Source: Sphingomonadales bacterium (GTDB lineage: Bacteria > Pseudomonadota > Alphaproteobacteria > Sphingomonadales > Sphingomonadaceae). Taken from it: a DNA stretch of 64,000 nt. Positions 26,150 through 34,112 of this stretch are shown here, in pieces; the first letter of the stretch is position 1, and each line of letters starts with the position of its first letter. The stretch is taken from assembly GCA_025362295.1 (NCBI GenBank), contig JANYGX010000010.1, positions 137,734 through 201,733 of the forward strand, written 5' to 3'. Below the pieces are notes generated by a model that saw only the letters and a program-made list of their open reading frames with translations, was not told the origin of the DNA and ran no database searches. A program made the position numbers and the translations under genes.

Positions 26150-26970
26150 GACAAAACGCCAGTCTCGAGCCGGATGTTAAGAAGGTTAAGAATAGCCGCC
26201 GCCGTCTCTTCAATCGAGCGACGAGTTACATCGATCACAGGCCATTCATGCTGATTGAACAGGCGGCGCGCTGCCTGCAATTCCTCTTTCACCAGCACTT
26301 CAGCTACATAATCCGTGTCCTCGCTTTGGTTCATCGAGCGGAGCCGGTTGCGACGCACCTGTATAAGCCGATCGTGGTTGACAATAAGACCCACCACCAA
26401 GGGTTTCTTCAGGGTGAAAAACGATTGTGGTAATGGCACTTTTGGCACCAGTGGCATATTGGCTGTTTTATAGCCGCGATTGGCCAAATAAACGGCGGTT
26501 GGTGTTTTAGAGGTGCGTGACACGCCGACCAGAACAATGTCGGCTTCTTCCAGATCATCCGCCGACAAACCATCATCATGAGCCATGGTGTAATGGACCG
26601 CGTCAATTCTGCGGAAGTAGGCTGCGTCGAGAGCGTGCTGACGCCCCGGCAAGCCTTTGGCACGTTCACCCATAAACTGGCCGACAGCTTCGAGCACAGG
26701 ATCAAGCACCGACACAGCAGGAATAGCAGCAGCAATACAACGCGCCTGAAACCGATCGCGCATTTTTGTATTGACCAGTGTAAACAGCACCAGGCCTGGT
26801 TTTTCGACAATATCTGCAAGAATACGATCAAGATGACCCTCTGTCCGCACCATTGGCCAATAATGTTTGACGGGTTCAGCATTTTCAAATTGAGAAATTG
26901 CGGCTTTAGCCACGGCTTCAAGCGTTTCGCCAGTGGAGTCTGATACCAGATGCAAATGAAAACGTTTCAT
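26146..26970 (-). CDS. Pyruvate phosphate dikinase / PEP synthase regulatory kinase-pyrophosphorylase (DUF299)
   Basis: 274 residues. This bifunctional enzyme uses ADP to phosphorylate, and inorganic phosphate to dephosphorylate, a threonine of PPDK or PEP synthase, switching gluconeogenic flow. The start is placed at ATG 26970 to give FHLHLVSDSTGETLEAVAKA; the open frame extends nine codons further. The P-loop-like GVSRTSKTPTAVYLANRG (interrupted for length after the lysine-threonine) is clear, as is TNYLANRGYKTAN-like downstream sequence. It is the homologue of the gene flanking the Caulobacter and Rickettsia origins (RP001-like) and starts right at the edge of the candidate origin here. 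Confidence 0.9.
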   Translation of the reverse strand: MKRFHLHLVSDSTGETLEAVAKAAISQFENAEPVKHYWPMVRTEGHLDRILADIVEKPGLVLFTLVNTKMRDRFQARCIAAAIPAVSVLDPVLEAVGQFMGERAKGLPGRQHALDAAYFRRIDAVHYTMAHDDGLSADDLEEADIVLVGVSRTSKTPTAVYLANRGYKTANMPLVPKVPLPQSFFTLKKPLVVGLIVNHDRLIQVRRNRLRSMNQSEDTDYVAEVLVKEELQAARRLFNQHEWPVIDVTRRSIEETAAAILNLLNIRLETGVLS

Positions 26971-26990
26971 ACAAGCAGTGTTAGCAAAAC

Positions 26991-26999
26991 TGTGCATAA
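26991..26999 (-). promoter_or_regulatory. DnaA-box-like site
   Basis: Reads TTATGCACA on the minus strand, one mismatch from TTATCCACA. Confidence 0.5.
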
Positions 27000-27099
27000 A
27001 GTCGAGCGAAAGACTGTGTTAGGTTGATGGAAACACTTTGATGTTGTAGCAACCTCAAAACCAGGGACATTTATTTTGTAGAACGCCGCTTCATGAGAC

Positions 27100-27108
27100 T
27101 GTGGATGA
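27100..27108 (-). promoter_or_regulatory. DnaA-box-like site
   Basis: Reads TCATCCACA on the minus strand, one mismatch from both TTATCCACA and the Caulobacter G-box TGATCCACA. Confidence 0.55.
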
Positions 27109-27163
27109 ACACCTATTCTTCATACAACATGACGGGTATAACATCTCAAACTGTCATAAATGC

Positions 27164-27189
27164 TTAATTTTGTATTAATTTTGTATTAA
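27164..27189. promoter_or_regulatory. Two overlapping consensus CtrA boxes
   Basis: TTAA occurs at 27164, 27175 and 27186 with exactly seven bases (TTTTGTA both times) between copies, so two TTAA-N7-TTAA sites share their middle half-site. In Caulobacter, CtrA binding to such boxes represses initiation at the origin. Confidence 0.7.
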
Positions 27190-27194
27190 TTTTT

Positions 27195-27240
27195 TGGGGA
27201 TATTTTTAGGGATAAAAAAGCATCCCCAGGATTCATGGGG
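27195..27240. other. Alternative hairpins formed by W-box-like sequences
   Basis: TGGGGAT (27195-27201) can pair with ATCCCCA (27222-27228); the same CCCCA (27224-27228) can instead pair with TGGGG (27236-27240). The two hairpins exclude each other. Each arm contains or overlaps TCCCCA, the weak DnaA element. Confidence 0.45.
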
Positions 27241-27284
27241 CCTACTACTTACATCAACCTTTCTTTAATATACTTTAATATCTA

Positions 27285-28328
27285 ATGAAGAACAGCATGG
27301 AATGTGATCATAAGTGTCTTATTAAAGTTTTACGTGGTGAAGTGCTTGAAACGCCGCCGATATGGCTTATGCGGCAGGCTGGGCGGTATCTGCCTGAATA
27401 TAAACAAACCCGCCTGCAAGCTGGTGGGTTTCTTGATCTGGTCTATAACCCGGCGCTTGCCACTGAGGTAACGTTGCAACCAATTCGTCGGTATGGTTTT
27501 GATGCCGCTATATTGTTTAGTGATATTCTAGTTGTGCCGCAGGCTATGGGGCAAAAATTGTGGTTTGAGGAGGGCGAAGGGCCGCGTCTTGCGCCTCCCC
27601 TGTTAAACACTGATTTAGCCGTACTGGTGCCTGATCGTGACTTGCTCTCACCCATCTATCAAACCCTTTCGACTTTGCGTCTGGAGCTGCCCCCAGAGGT
27701 CAGCCTGATTGGTTTTGCTGGCAGTCCATGGACGATTGCCACCTACATGGTGATGGGTCGCGGATCAAAAGACCATGCCGAGGCCCGCACTCTGGCTTAT
27801 CGTGATCCTGATCGATTTCAAACACTCATTGACAATATTATTGCTATGACCTTGCATTATCTTTGCGCACAAATAGAAGCCGGTGCTGAGGTGGTGATGC
27901 TGTTTGATAGTTGGGCAGGGGTCTTGCCGCCCAAACAGTTTGAGCGCTGGGTGACCTTACCCAATCAGGTGTTGGTTGCTGCTCTTGGACAATCCCACCC
28001 TCACATACCGGTGATTTGCTTTCCGCGCGGTGCTGGTGAAAACTTGCAGGCTTTTGTTGAAACGGTGGTACCAAGCGGAATCGCGCTGGATGAGCGGGTC
28101 GATCTGGTTGTGGCTTTGAAAGTCATTCCGGAACATATGGCCATTCAGGGCAATCTCGATCAGCTGGCACTGGTCGCTGGTGGCCAAGCGCTGGCCGATG
28201 GTGTGCAGCATATCAAAGCAGCCATGAGAGGTCGCCCACATATTTTTAATCTTGGCCACGGTATTGTGCCGCAAACACCATCAGATCATGTGGCCCAACT
28301 GGTGCAGCTAGTGAAGGGGACGCGGTGA
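27285..28328 (+). CDS. hemE: Uroporphyrinogen decarboxylase
   Basis: 347 residues. Removes four carboxyl groups from uroporphyrinogen III to give coproporphyrinogen III. The N-terminal signature PPIWLMRQAGRYLPEY (25-40) holds the two substrate-binding arginines. FSDILVVPQAMG and GFAGSPWTIATYM follow, and the C-terminal part has FNLGHGIVPQTP, typical of HemE. ATG 27285 is used; ATG 27297 is an alternative, and neither has a strong ribosome binding site. The upstream region is the candidate origin, including a 10-bp tandem repeat (TTTAATATAC-like, 27263-27282) just before the start. hemJ overlaps its stop. Confidence 0.95.
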   Translation: MKNSMECDHKCLIKVLRGEVLETPPIWLMRQAGRYLPEYKQTRLQAGGFLDLVYNPALATEVTLQPIRRYGFDAAILFSDILVVPQAMGQKLWFEEGEGPRLAPPLLNTDLAVLVPDRDLLSPIYQTLSTLRLELPPEVSLIGFAGSPWTIATYMVMGRGSKDHAEARTLAYRDPDRFQTLIDNIIAMTLHYLCAQIEAGAEVVMLFDSWAGVLPPKQFERWVTLPNQVLVAALGQSHPHIPVICFPRGAGENLQAFVETVVPSGIALDERVDLVVALKVIPEHMAIQGNLDQLALVAGGQALADGVQHIKAAMRGRPHIFNLGHGIVPQTPSDHVAQLVQLVKGTR

Positions 28329-28774
28329 TGCAACCGGGCTGGCTTGGCGGGGCTTATCTGTGGGTGAAAGCGGCCCATGTGGTGTTTGTGATTTACTGGA
28401 TGGCCGGACAGTTCATGCTGCCACGTTTTTTTGCCTATCATGCCGAATGCGCCGCGGGCTCGGCAGAGGATGTGCTGTGGCAACAGCGTGAACGTCGATT
28501 GGTCAACATTATTCTCAACCCAGCGATGATCATCACTTGGGTTCTCGGCTTGATGCTCGCTTTCAACTGGGGGTTTCATAATGGCTATTGGCTGCACGCT
28601 AAAATTTTACTGGTATTTGTATTGAGTGGCTATCACGGTATGTGCATTGGTTGGATGAAAGCTTTTGCGCGTGGTGATAACAAGCGCACATCACGGTTTT
28701 TTCGTCTGGCCAATGAGCTGCCAACATTGGTGGTGGTAGCCATTGTAATACTGGTTATTGTGAAAATGATATAG
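28328..28774 (+). CDS. hemJ: Protoporphyrinogen IX oxidase, HemJ type
   Basis: 148 residues. Membrane enzyme that oxidises protoporphyrinogen IX to protoporphyrin IX in bacteria lacking HemG and HemY. Four hydrophobic segments are visible. Conserved features are the N-terminal YLWVKAAHVVFVIYWMAG with its histidine, LPRFFAYHAE, and WLHAKILLVFVLSGYHG with the family lysine and histidine. The start is ATG 28328 (TGATG overlap with hemE); GTG 28325 would also give a coupled start. hemE-hemJ followed by rho is common in this class, but here rho is 25 kb away. Confidence 0.93.
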   Translation: MQPGWLGGAYLWVKAAHVVFVIYWMAGQFMLPRFFAYHAECAAGSAEDVLWQQRERRLVNIILNPAMIITWVLGLMLAFNWGFHNGYWLHAKILLVFVLSGYHGMCIGWMKAFARGDNKRTSRFFRLANELPTLVVVAIVILVIVKMI

Positions 28775-28812
28775 CAACGAACGCATTTGTGCACATGTTA
28801 CGTGTGCACAAG

Positions 28813-29280
28813 TCAGCCGTTTGCTCTCGCCAAGCCGGCTTCAATGGCCAGTTTGACATCCACACGCTCATAGGGTGCCAGAAAGCTGGCGATGGTGAGA
28901 GTTTTTCCATGCGACACCAGTCGCAGCCGGTTTTCAAAATCATTAATGTCATCGAGCACCACGCGCACCCAGAAAGCGTTTAACCGCGTGGTTTGCGCCT
29001 TGCCATAATGGTTGACCTGTCTGATCACCAAATCACCATCAGCAAGGCGCACATCCTCATAAGCCTTGCCGCTGTTGTAGCTGGCGTGAAATGCCCACCA
29101 GAGCAACCCCACATCGACAAACAAAAATATACCCACGGGCCAGGCTCGAATGAGCGCAAAGCGCAGCGCCGAAATGAGGCTCACCATCACCACGGCAGCC
29201 ATCATGATGCGGTAACCCTTTGGACCCAGCGAGCGGTTCGGGGTGAGCACAAGATGCAAACTGTCTGTAGTATTCTGCAT
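28813..29280 (-). CDS. DUF2244 membrane protein
   Basis: 155 residues. Two hydrophobic segments (about 24-41 and 46-64) are separated by a short polar turn, and the rest is a cytoplasmic or periplasmic domain with W-R-x-x-x-DD and VSHGKTLTIASFLAPYERVDVKLAI. That pattern, and divergence from nth with only 22 bp between, fits the DUF2244 family, which often sits beside nth in alphaproteobacteria. Function is unknown. It converges on hemJ. Confidence 0.85.
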   Translation of the reverse strand: MQNTTDSLHLVLTPNRSLGPKGYRIMMAAVVMVSLISALRFALIRAWPVGIFLFVDVGLLWWAFHASYNSGKAYEDVRLADGDLVIRQVNHYGKAQTTRLNAFWVRVVLDDINDFENRLRLVSHGKTLTIASFLAPYERVDVKLAIEAGLARANG

Positions 29281-29302
29281 TCCGGTGAATTAGATCAGCC
29301 AT

Positions 29303-30013
29303 ATGCAAAAAACAATGCCAGCGGCTCAAACGCGCAAACACTGGACCAAGCCAAAAGTCGCAGCGTTTTTCGCAGCGCTGGCTGCCGGCCGCCCGGAACC
29401 TCAAACCGAGCTCGCCTACGATAACGCCTTTCAGCTGCTCGTCGCAGTTGTGCTGTCTGCGCAATCGACGGATATCGGGGTAAACCGCGCAACGAGAGAG
29501 CTTTTTAAAACGGTTCAAACCCCTGAAGCGATGCTGGCGTTTGGCCTTGAAAAACTCATTGGCCATGTTCGCACGATTGGCCTCTTTAATACTAAGGCGA
29601 AGAACGTGCTGGCGCTGTCTGAGATGCTGGTGCGTTTGCACGGTTCAGAAGTGCCGCGCGACCGCGAGGCACTTGAGGCACTGCCAGGGGTTGGTCGCAA
29701 GACGGCCAATGTGGTCCTGAATGTGATCTGGGGCGAGGAAACCTGTGCCGTTGACACTCATATCTTTCGGGTTGCCAACCGTACGGGACTTGCGCCAGGC
29801 AAAACGCCGCTTGCTGTCGAGACGGGTTTGATGGCGATTATCCCGCAACCATATCGCCGCGATGCGCATCATTGGCTGATTTTGCACGGACGATACATCT
29901 GCGTTGCACGCACGCCAAAATGCGACGAATGTACGGTAAAATCCCTTTGTCCGTGGCCACGCCAGCAAAAACGTGCTATGTATGTTACAGAATTACACGA
30001 CAATGGGAAATGA
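29303..30013 (+). CDS. nth: Endonuclease III
   Basis: 236 residues. Base-excision repair glycosylase/AP lyase for oxidised pyrimidines. The helix-hairpin-helix LPGVGRKTANVV contains the catalytic K133; the catalytic aspartate is D151 in VDTHIFRV. The [4Fe-4S] cluster cysteines are C200, C207, C210 and C216 in the C-x6-C-x2-C-x5-C pattern. LLVAVVLSAQSTD (46-58) is the typical N-terminal family stretch. It diverges from the DUF2244 gene and ends 32 bp before a small exported protein gene. Confidence 0.97.
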   Translation: MQKTMPAAQTRKHWTKPKVAAFFAALAAGRPEPQTELAYDNAFQLLVAVVLSAQSTDIGVNRATRELFKTVQTPEAMLAFGLEKLIGHVRTIGLFNTKAKNVLALSEMLVRLHGSEVPRDREALEALPGVGRKTANVVLNVIWGEETCAVDTHIFRVANRTGLAPGKTPLAVETGLMAIIPQPYRRDAHHWLILHGRYICVARTPKCDECTVKSLCPWPRQQKRAMYVTELHDNGK

Positions 30014-30045
30014 ACACTGCGACACTTTGCCAAGGAGACTTTAAT

Positions 30046-30507
30046 ATGATTGCTAGTAAAAAGTATTTAGTAAGTTGCGTTGCGTCCCTTTTGTTCTCGC
30101 GTATTCGAGCAGCCACAGTCGCCAGTGTTTTGGGCAGCTGTGCTGCTCTTTTATTATCTGGTGCGCAGGCCGCAACCGCGGCTGATGATAAGGCCCCCAA
30201 CTGTTTGCAGCTGAGCCAGATCGACCACACAGAGGTGGTTGATGACCAAACCATCTTGTTCTACATGCGCGGTAAGCAAATCTGGAAGAACACCCTTCCC
30301 TACAAATGCCCAAGCCTTGGATTCGAGAAGGCCTTCAGTCACAAAACCTCGACCAATGATTATTGCAGTGTTGATACCATCACTGTGCTTTACAATGCGG
30401 GTGGACTCCGTGAGGGCGCCAGTTGCGGCCTTGGCAAGTTCACGGCATATACGCCGCCACCAAAACCTGACCCCAAACCCCGCGTTGTGCCAATGGATGG
30501 TCGCTAA
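30046..30507 (+). CDS. Exported DUF6491-like protein
   Basis: 153 residues from ATG 30046, which has AAGGAGA eight bases upstream; the frame is open further upstream inside nth. A signal peptide ends near residue 46 (LLLSGAQAATAA). The mature part has four or more cysteines and the pattern C-L-x-x-x-x-I-D-H-T-E-V-V-D-D-x-T-I-L-F, then CPSLGFEKAF, DYCSVDTITVL and CGLGKFTAY, as in the DUF6491 family of small periplasmic proteins. The C-terminal tail is rich in P and K. Function unknown. It lies between nth and a stomatin-like protein. Confidence 0.75.
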   Translation: MIASKKYLVSCVASLLFSRIRAATVASVLGSCAALLLSGAQAATAADDKAPNCLQLSQIDHTEVVDDQTILFYMRGKQIWKNTLPYKCPSLGFEKAFSHKTSTNDYCSVDTITVLYNAGGLREGASCGLGKFTAYTPPPKPDPKPRVVPMDGR

Positions 30508-30574
30508 AGGCGCTGCCATAGACAGCTAAGCTGAGCAGCGCTAGACACGTATAAATATTTTAAGGGAGCTGGTC

Positions 30575-31504
30575 ATGGCTGTGGGTTCTGTTTTTTTTCT
30601 CATGCTGGCGATTGTCGCTGTCATTACCGTGGCAAAATCAATCGTTACAGTGCGGCAAGGCTATGAATACACGGTCGAGCGCTTTGGCCGCTTTACCCAG
30701 ACGCTGGCACCGGGCCTCCATATGATCACGCCGTTTTTCGATCGGGTCGGCAAGCGCATTAACATGATGGAGCAGGTGGTCGATATTCCGGGCCAGGAAA
30801 TCATCACCAAAGACAACGCTATTGTCCATGTTGATGGTGTGGTGTTTTTTCAGGTGTTGGAATCCGCCAAAGCGGCTTACGAGGTTGCCGATCTTTACAA
30901 TGCCATAATGCAGTTGGTGATGACCAACTTGCGCACGGTGATGGGCGGGCTTGATCTCGATGAAACTCTGTCGCAGCGCGACCAGATCAACGCCCGGCTG
31001 CTGGCTGTGGTCGATCATGCCACCCACCCGTGGGGTCTGAAGGTGACGCGCATCGAGGTCAAGGACATCAAGCCGCCGCAGGATATTGTCAACGCCATGG
31101 CGCGGCAGATGAAAGCCGAGCGCGAAAAGCGCGCCAACATTCTGGAAGCTGAAGGTCTGAGGGCGTCCGAAATTTTGCGCGCCGAGGGTGAAAAGCAGGC
31201 CCGCATCCTGCAAGCCGAAGGCCAGAAGGAAGCCGCCTTCCGCACAGCCGAAGCGCGCGAGCGTTCAGCCGAAGCGGAAGCGAAAGCCACCGATATGGTG
31301 AGCAAGGCCATCGAAGGCGGCAGTGCCCAGGCGGTGCAATATTTCATCGCGCAAAAATACATCGAAGCGATGACATCGTTCGCCAACTCCTCCAATAGCA
31401 AACTAATTTTCATGCCGCTCGAAGCCTCATCACTGGCTGGATCAATCGGCGGCATTGCTGAGCTGCTGAAATCAGTGAACGGTCCGGACGCGGTGAAGAA
31501 GTAA
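30575..31504 (+). CDS. qmcA: SPFH/stomatin-like membrane protein (QmcA type)
   Basis: 309 residues. An N-terminal hydrophobic segment (about 4-21) is followed by an SPFH/band-7 domain: VRQGYEYTVERFGRFTQTLAPGLH, EQVVDIPGQEIITKDNA, VMTNLRTVMGGLDLDETLS. An Ala/Glu-rich coiled coil (about 185-245; AEGEKQARILQAEGQKEAA) precedes the C-terminus. Such proteins oligomerise on the membrane and modulate proteases such as FtsH (the HflKC relatives). An NfeD-type partner usually lies beside qmcA but is missing here; ftsH itself is the next gene, convergent. The ribosome binding site AAGGGAG precedes ATG 30575. Confidence 0.9.
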   Translation: MAVGSVFFLMLAIVAVITVAKSIVTVRQGYEYTVERFGRFTQTLAPGLHMITPFFDRVGKRINMMEQVVDIPGQEIITKDNAIVHVDGVVFFQVLESAKAAYEVADLYNAIMQLVMTNLRTVMGGLDLDETLSQRDQINARLLAVVDHATHPWGLKVTRIEVKDIKPPQDIVNAMARQMKAEREKRANILEAEGLRASEILRAEGEKQARILQAEGQKEAAFRTAEARERSAEAEAKATDMVSKAIEGGSAQAVQYFIAQKYIEAMTSFANSSNSKLIFMPLEASSLAGSIGGIAELLKSVNGPDAVKK

Positions 31505-31528
31505 TAATCGCACCCCTCGTCATCGTCA

Positions 31529-31547
31529 TTCCGGCCATAAGCCGGAA
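31529..31547. repeat. Short REP-like palindrome
   Basis: TTCCGGC-CATAA-GCCGGAA is a perfect 7-bp stem with a 5-base loop, of the widespread CATTCCGGC...GCCGGAA type. It is 25 bp after the qmcA stop and may stabilise or end that transcript. Confidence 0.7.
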
Positions 31548-31722
31548 CTTCAGGTTGCCGTATAATCACATGCAAATGGATTGCGGCTGACTGTATTTCT
31601 CAACAAAAAATTGTCTTCAAACCATGAAATAATACCAATTGCCCTATGAGTTGACTCACATGGAGTTCTGTCGTTTTGCATCTGCGCACAGCATCATTCG
31701 TGGGATGATGAGTGCTATCACT

Positions 31723-31818
31723 CGTCATGCCGACGCATGTCGGCATCCATGATATATGCAATTGATAAATATTGGTGTTTTGCACAACTCTTGGATGCCG
31801 ACCTACGTCGGCATGACG
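31723..31818. repeat. Facing pair of 27-bp palindromic repeats (REPIN-like)
   Basis: CGTCATGCCGACG... at 31723-31749 and its reverse complement at 31792-31818 differ at only three or so positions, flanking a 42-bp AT-rich spacer. Each copy is itself an imperfect palindrome (GCCGAC / GTCGGC). The layout matches REP doublets (REPINs) or a small MITE. Confidence 0.75.
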
Positions 31819-31979
31819 AAGGGGGGTGTATATTAATGAGTTCCCAAACCAAGTCACGTCATTTGGCGGTTGGTATAAATTGATAAGTTGACAGTAAACA
31901 TTGCCTCAATCTCGTGCGATAATTTCCGCAGGCGAGACAAAACAAAAGCTGCGACGGGTGGCCATTATCAGCCGTCTCT

Positions 31980-33974
31980 TTAGGCCTGTGGTTGTGGCTC
32001 CATGCCGCCTGACCGGCGTCCGGCTTTTGGCAGTGATGTGCCTGAGGCTATAATCGATGTTGTGCCGCCTTCATCCTCATCCGTCGGGCGTCTGACCACT
32101 TCGCCGCGAATGATGCCGCGCACTTCATCCCCGCTCAATGTCTCATATTCAAGCAATGAGCTGGTGATGCTGTGCAGCTGATCGATGTTGTCAGTCAGCA
32201 CCTTACGCGCTGTGGCTTCTGCCTGCTCAATAAGGCTGCGGACCTCATCATCGACCAACCGTGCGGTGTCTTCCGACATGGCTTGGGTGCGTGCCACCGA
32301 GTGACCCAGAAAAACCTCATCCTGGTTGTTGCCATAGTGCAGCCAGCCGAGTTTTGGCGACATGCCATATTCCATCACCATAGCGCGCGCCATCGATGTG
32401 GCTTGCTGGATATCGCTTGAAGCGCCGGTGTTGAGTTCTTCGTCGCCGTAGATCAGCTGCTCGGCAATGCGGCCACCAAAGCACATGGCAAGGCGCGCCT
32501 TCATTGATTTCATGTTCATGCTAAGACGGTCGCGCTCGGGGAGGTTCATGGTGACACCGAGTGCCCGGCCCCGCGGGATAATGGTGACCTTGTGCAGCGG
32601 ATCGTTGCCCTCGACATGGCATGACACCAGCGCGTGGCCAGCCTCGTGGTAGGCGGTGGATTTCTTTTCGTCCTCAGTCATCACCATCGAGCGGCGCTCG
32701 GCCCCCATCATCACCTTGTCCTTGGCGTTCTCGAATTCCAGCATGGAAACAAGCCGCTTGCCCTTGCGTGCTGCAAGCAAAGCCGCCTCGTTGACCAGAT
32801 TGGCAAGGTCAGCACCAGAGAAACCCGGGGTACCGCGCGCAATCACCTTGGCTTTCACATCCGGTGCCAGCGGCACTTTCTTCATGTGAACCATCAGTAT
32901 TTTTTCGCGGCCTAAAATATCCGGGCGCGGCACCACGATTTGACGGTCGAAGCGACCGGGGCGCAGGAGGGCAGGATCCAGCACGTCGGGCCGGTTGGTG
33001 GCCGCGATGATGATCACACCCTCATTGGCCTCAAAACCGTCCATCTCGACCAGCATCTGGTTCAGCGTTTGCTCACGCTCATCGTTGCCGCCGCCAAGGC
33101 CAGCGCCGCGATGGCGACCAACCGCATCAATTTCATCTATGAAAATGATGCACGGCGCGTTCTTTTTGGCTTGCTCGAACATATCGCGGACACGGCTGGC
33201 GCCGACACCAACAAACATTTCAACAAAGTCAGAGCCGGAAATCGAGAAGAACGGCACATTGGCCTCACCGGCTATAGCGCGGGCGAGCAGGGTTTTACCT
33301 GTGCCGGGTGAACCGACCAGCAAGGCGCCTTTTGGTATCTTGCCGCCAAGCTTGGAGAACTTTTGCGGGTCTTTTAGGAATTCAACAATTTCCTCAAGCT
33401 CCTCACGCGCTTCATCGATGCCAGCGACATCGTTAAAGGTCACGCGGTTGGCACTTTCCGGTAGCATTCGGGCTCGCGATTTGCCAAAGCCCATCGCCCC
33501 ACGACCGGCGCTGTTCTGCATCTGCCGGGTCATGAAATAAAGGAAGCCACCGATGAGAACGAACGGCACCAGTGTGCCAATGATCTGCCGGACTATGCCG
33601 TTATCTTCCGGCTGAGCGCGGAACTTGACACCCTTCTGCACCAGCCGATCGACCAACATAGGGTCATATGGCGCATAGCTGCGAAACTCTTGGGTACCAA
33701 TCTTGCCTGTGATAACCTGGTTCTCGATCACCACATCCGTCACGCGGTTGTTTTTAACCTCATCGAGAAAGCGGGAATATTCAACGGCAGCGACATTGCT
33801 GCTGCCGCTTGAACCCAGAAATAATTTCGCCACCACCAAAACAGACAAGATGATGATCGCCCACAAGGCGATGTTGCGTCCCATATTGCCACCACCTAGG
33901 CCACCACCACCAAAACCTCCGGGTAAGCGGCTGCGATTGTCTGGCTTTTTACCGCCTGATTTATCGTCTGACAT
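31980..33974 (-). CDS. ftsH: ATP-dependent zinc metalloprotease FtsH
   Basis: 664 residues from ATG 33974, preferred to GTG 33986 because of the upstream AAAGG. Membrane-anchored AAA+ protease that degrades LpxC, misassembled membrane proteins and regulators. Two membrane segments (about 35-52 and 131-148) flank a periplasmic domain. Walker A is GSPGTGKT (221-228; the second position is S where most FtsH have P). Walker B is IIFIDE (276-281), the SRH contains ATNRPD and RPGRFDR, and the zinc site is HEAGH (443-447). A Gly-rich N-terminal extension ([11 protein letters not shown]) is notable. The gene converges on the stomatin-like protein. Confidence 0.97.
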   Translation of the reverse strand: MSDDKSGGKKPDNRSRLPGGFGGGGLGGGNMGRNIALWAIIILSVLVVAKLFLGSSGSSNVAAVEYSRFLDEVKNNRVTDVVIENQVITGKIGTQEFRSYAPYDPMLVDRLVQKGVKFRAQPEDNGIVRQIIGTLVPFVLIGGFLYFMTRQMQNSAGRGAMGFGKSRARMLPESANRVTFNDVAGIDEAREELEEIVEFLKDPQKFSKLGGKIPKGALLVGSPGTGKTLLARAIAGEANVPFFSISGSDFVEMFVGVGASRVRDMFEQAKKNAPCIIFIDEIDAVGRHRGAGLGGGNDEREQTLNQMLVEMDGFEANEGVIIIAATNRPDVLDPALLRPGRFDRQIVVPRPDILGREKILMVHMKKVPLAPDVKAKVIARGTPGFSGADLANLVNEAALLAARKGKRLVSMLEFENAKDKVMMGAERRSMVMTEDEKKSTAYHEAGHALVSCHVEGNDPLHKVTIIPRGRALGVTMNLPERDRLSMNMKSMKARLAMCFGGRIAEQLIYGDEELNTGASSDIQQATSMARAMVMEYGMSPKLGWLHYGNNQDEVFLGHSVARTQAMSEDTARLVDDEVRSLIEQAEATARKVLTDNIDQLHSITSSLLEYETLSGDEVRGIIRGEVVRRPTDEDEGGTTSIIASGTSLPKAGRRSGGMEPQPQA

Positions 33975-34112
33975 GAATATGGGCACCTTTCTCAGCTGTA
34001 TTAGACTGCAATCAATAGGCTTAAATTACGCCTGAATGATGGTATTTTATGTATTAAATATCATAATATTGAAGATAAGTATATTTTGTGCTAAAACAAG
34101 ATGCGACAGAGC

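Larger units (their letters stand above)
26971..27284. other. Candidate chromosomal replication origin (oriC)
   Basis: This 314-bp, AT-rich gap lies between the DUF299 gene and hemE, the arrangement reported for the Caulobacter crescentus and Rickettsia origins. It contains two DnaA-box-like sites (26991-26999 and 27100-27108), two TCCCCA elements in inverted orientation that match Caulobacter W-boxes, an A+T-rich tract (27164-27220) suited to unwinding, one GANTC site (27230-27234) and two overlapping consensus CtrA boxes. Genes on both sides point away from it, as expected for co-orientation with forks. ParAB/parS lie 24 kb to the right. The assignment combines sequence evidence with synteny; activity is untested. 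Confidence 0.75.
31505..31979. other. Intergenic region carrying dispersed palindromes
   Basis: This 475-bp gap between convergent qmcA and ftsH holds no convincing gene. It contains one short palindrome (31529-31547) and a facing pair of larger ones (31723-31818). AT-rich spacer DNA surrounds them. Confidence 0.7.

Noticed and set aside
31600..31857. 85-codon minus-strand ORF
   Set aside because: It is built from the REPIN-like repeats and has no protein-like features.
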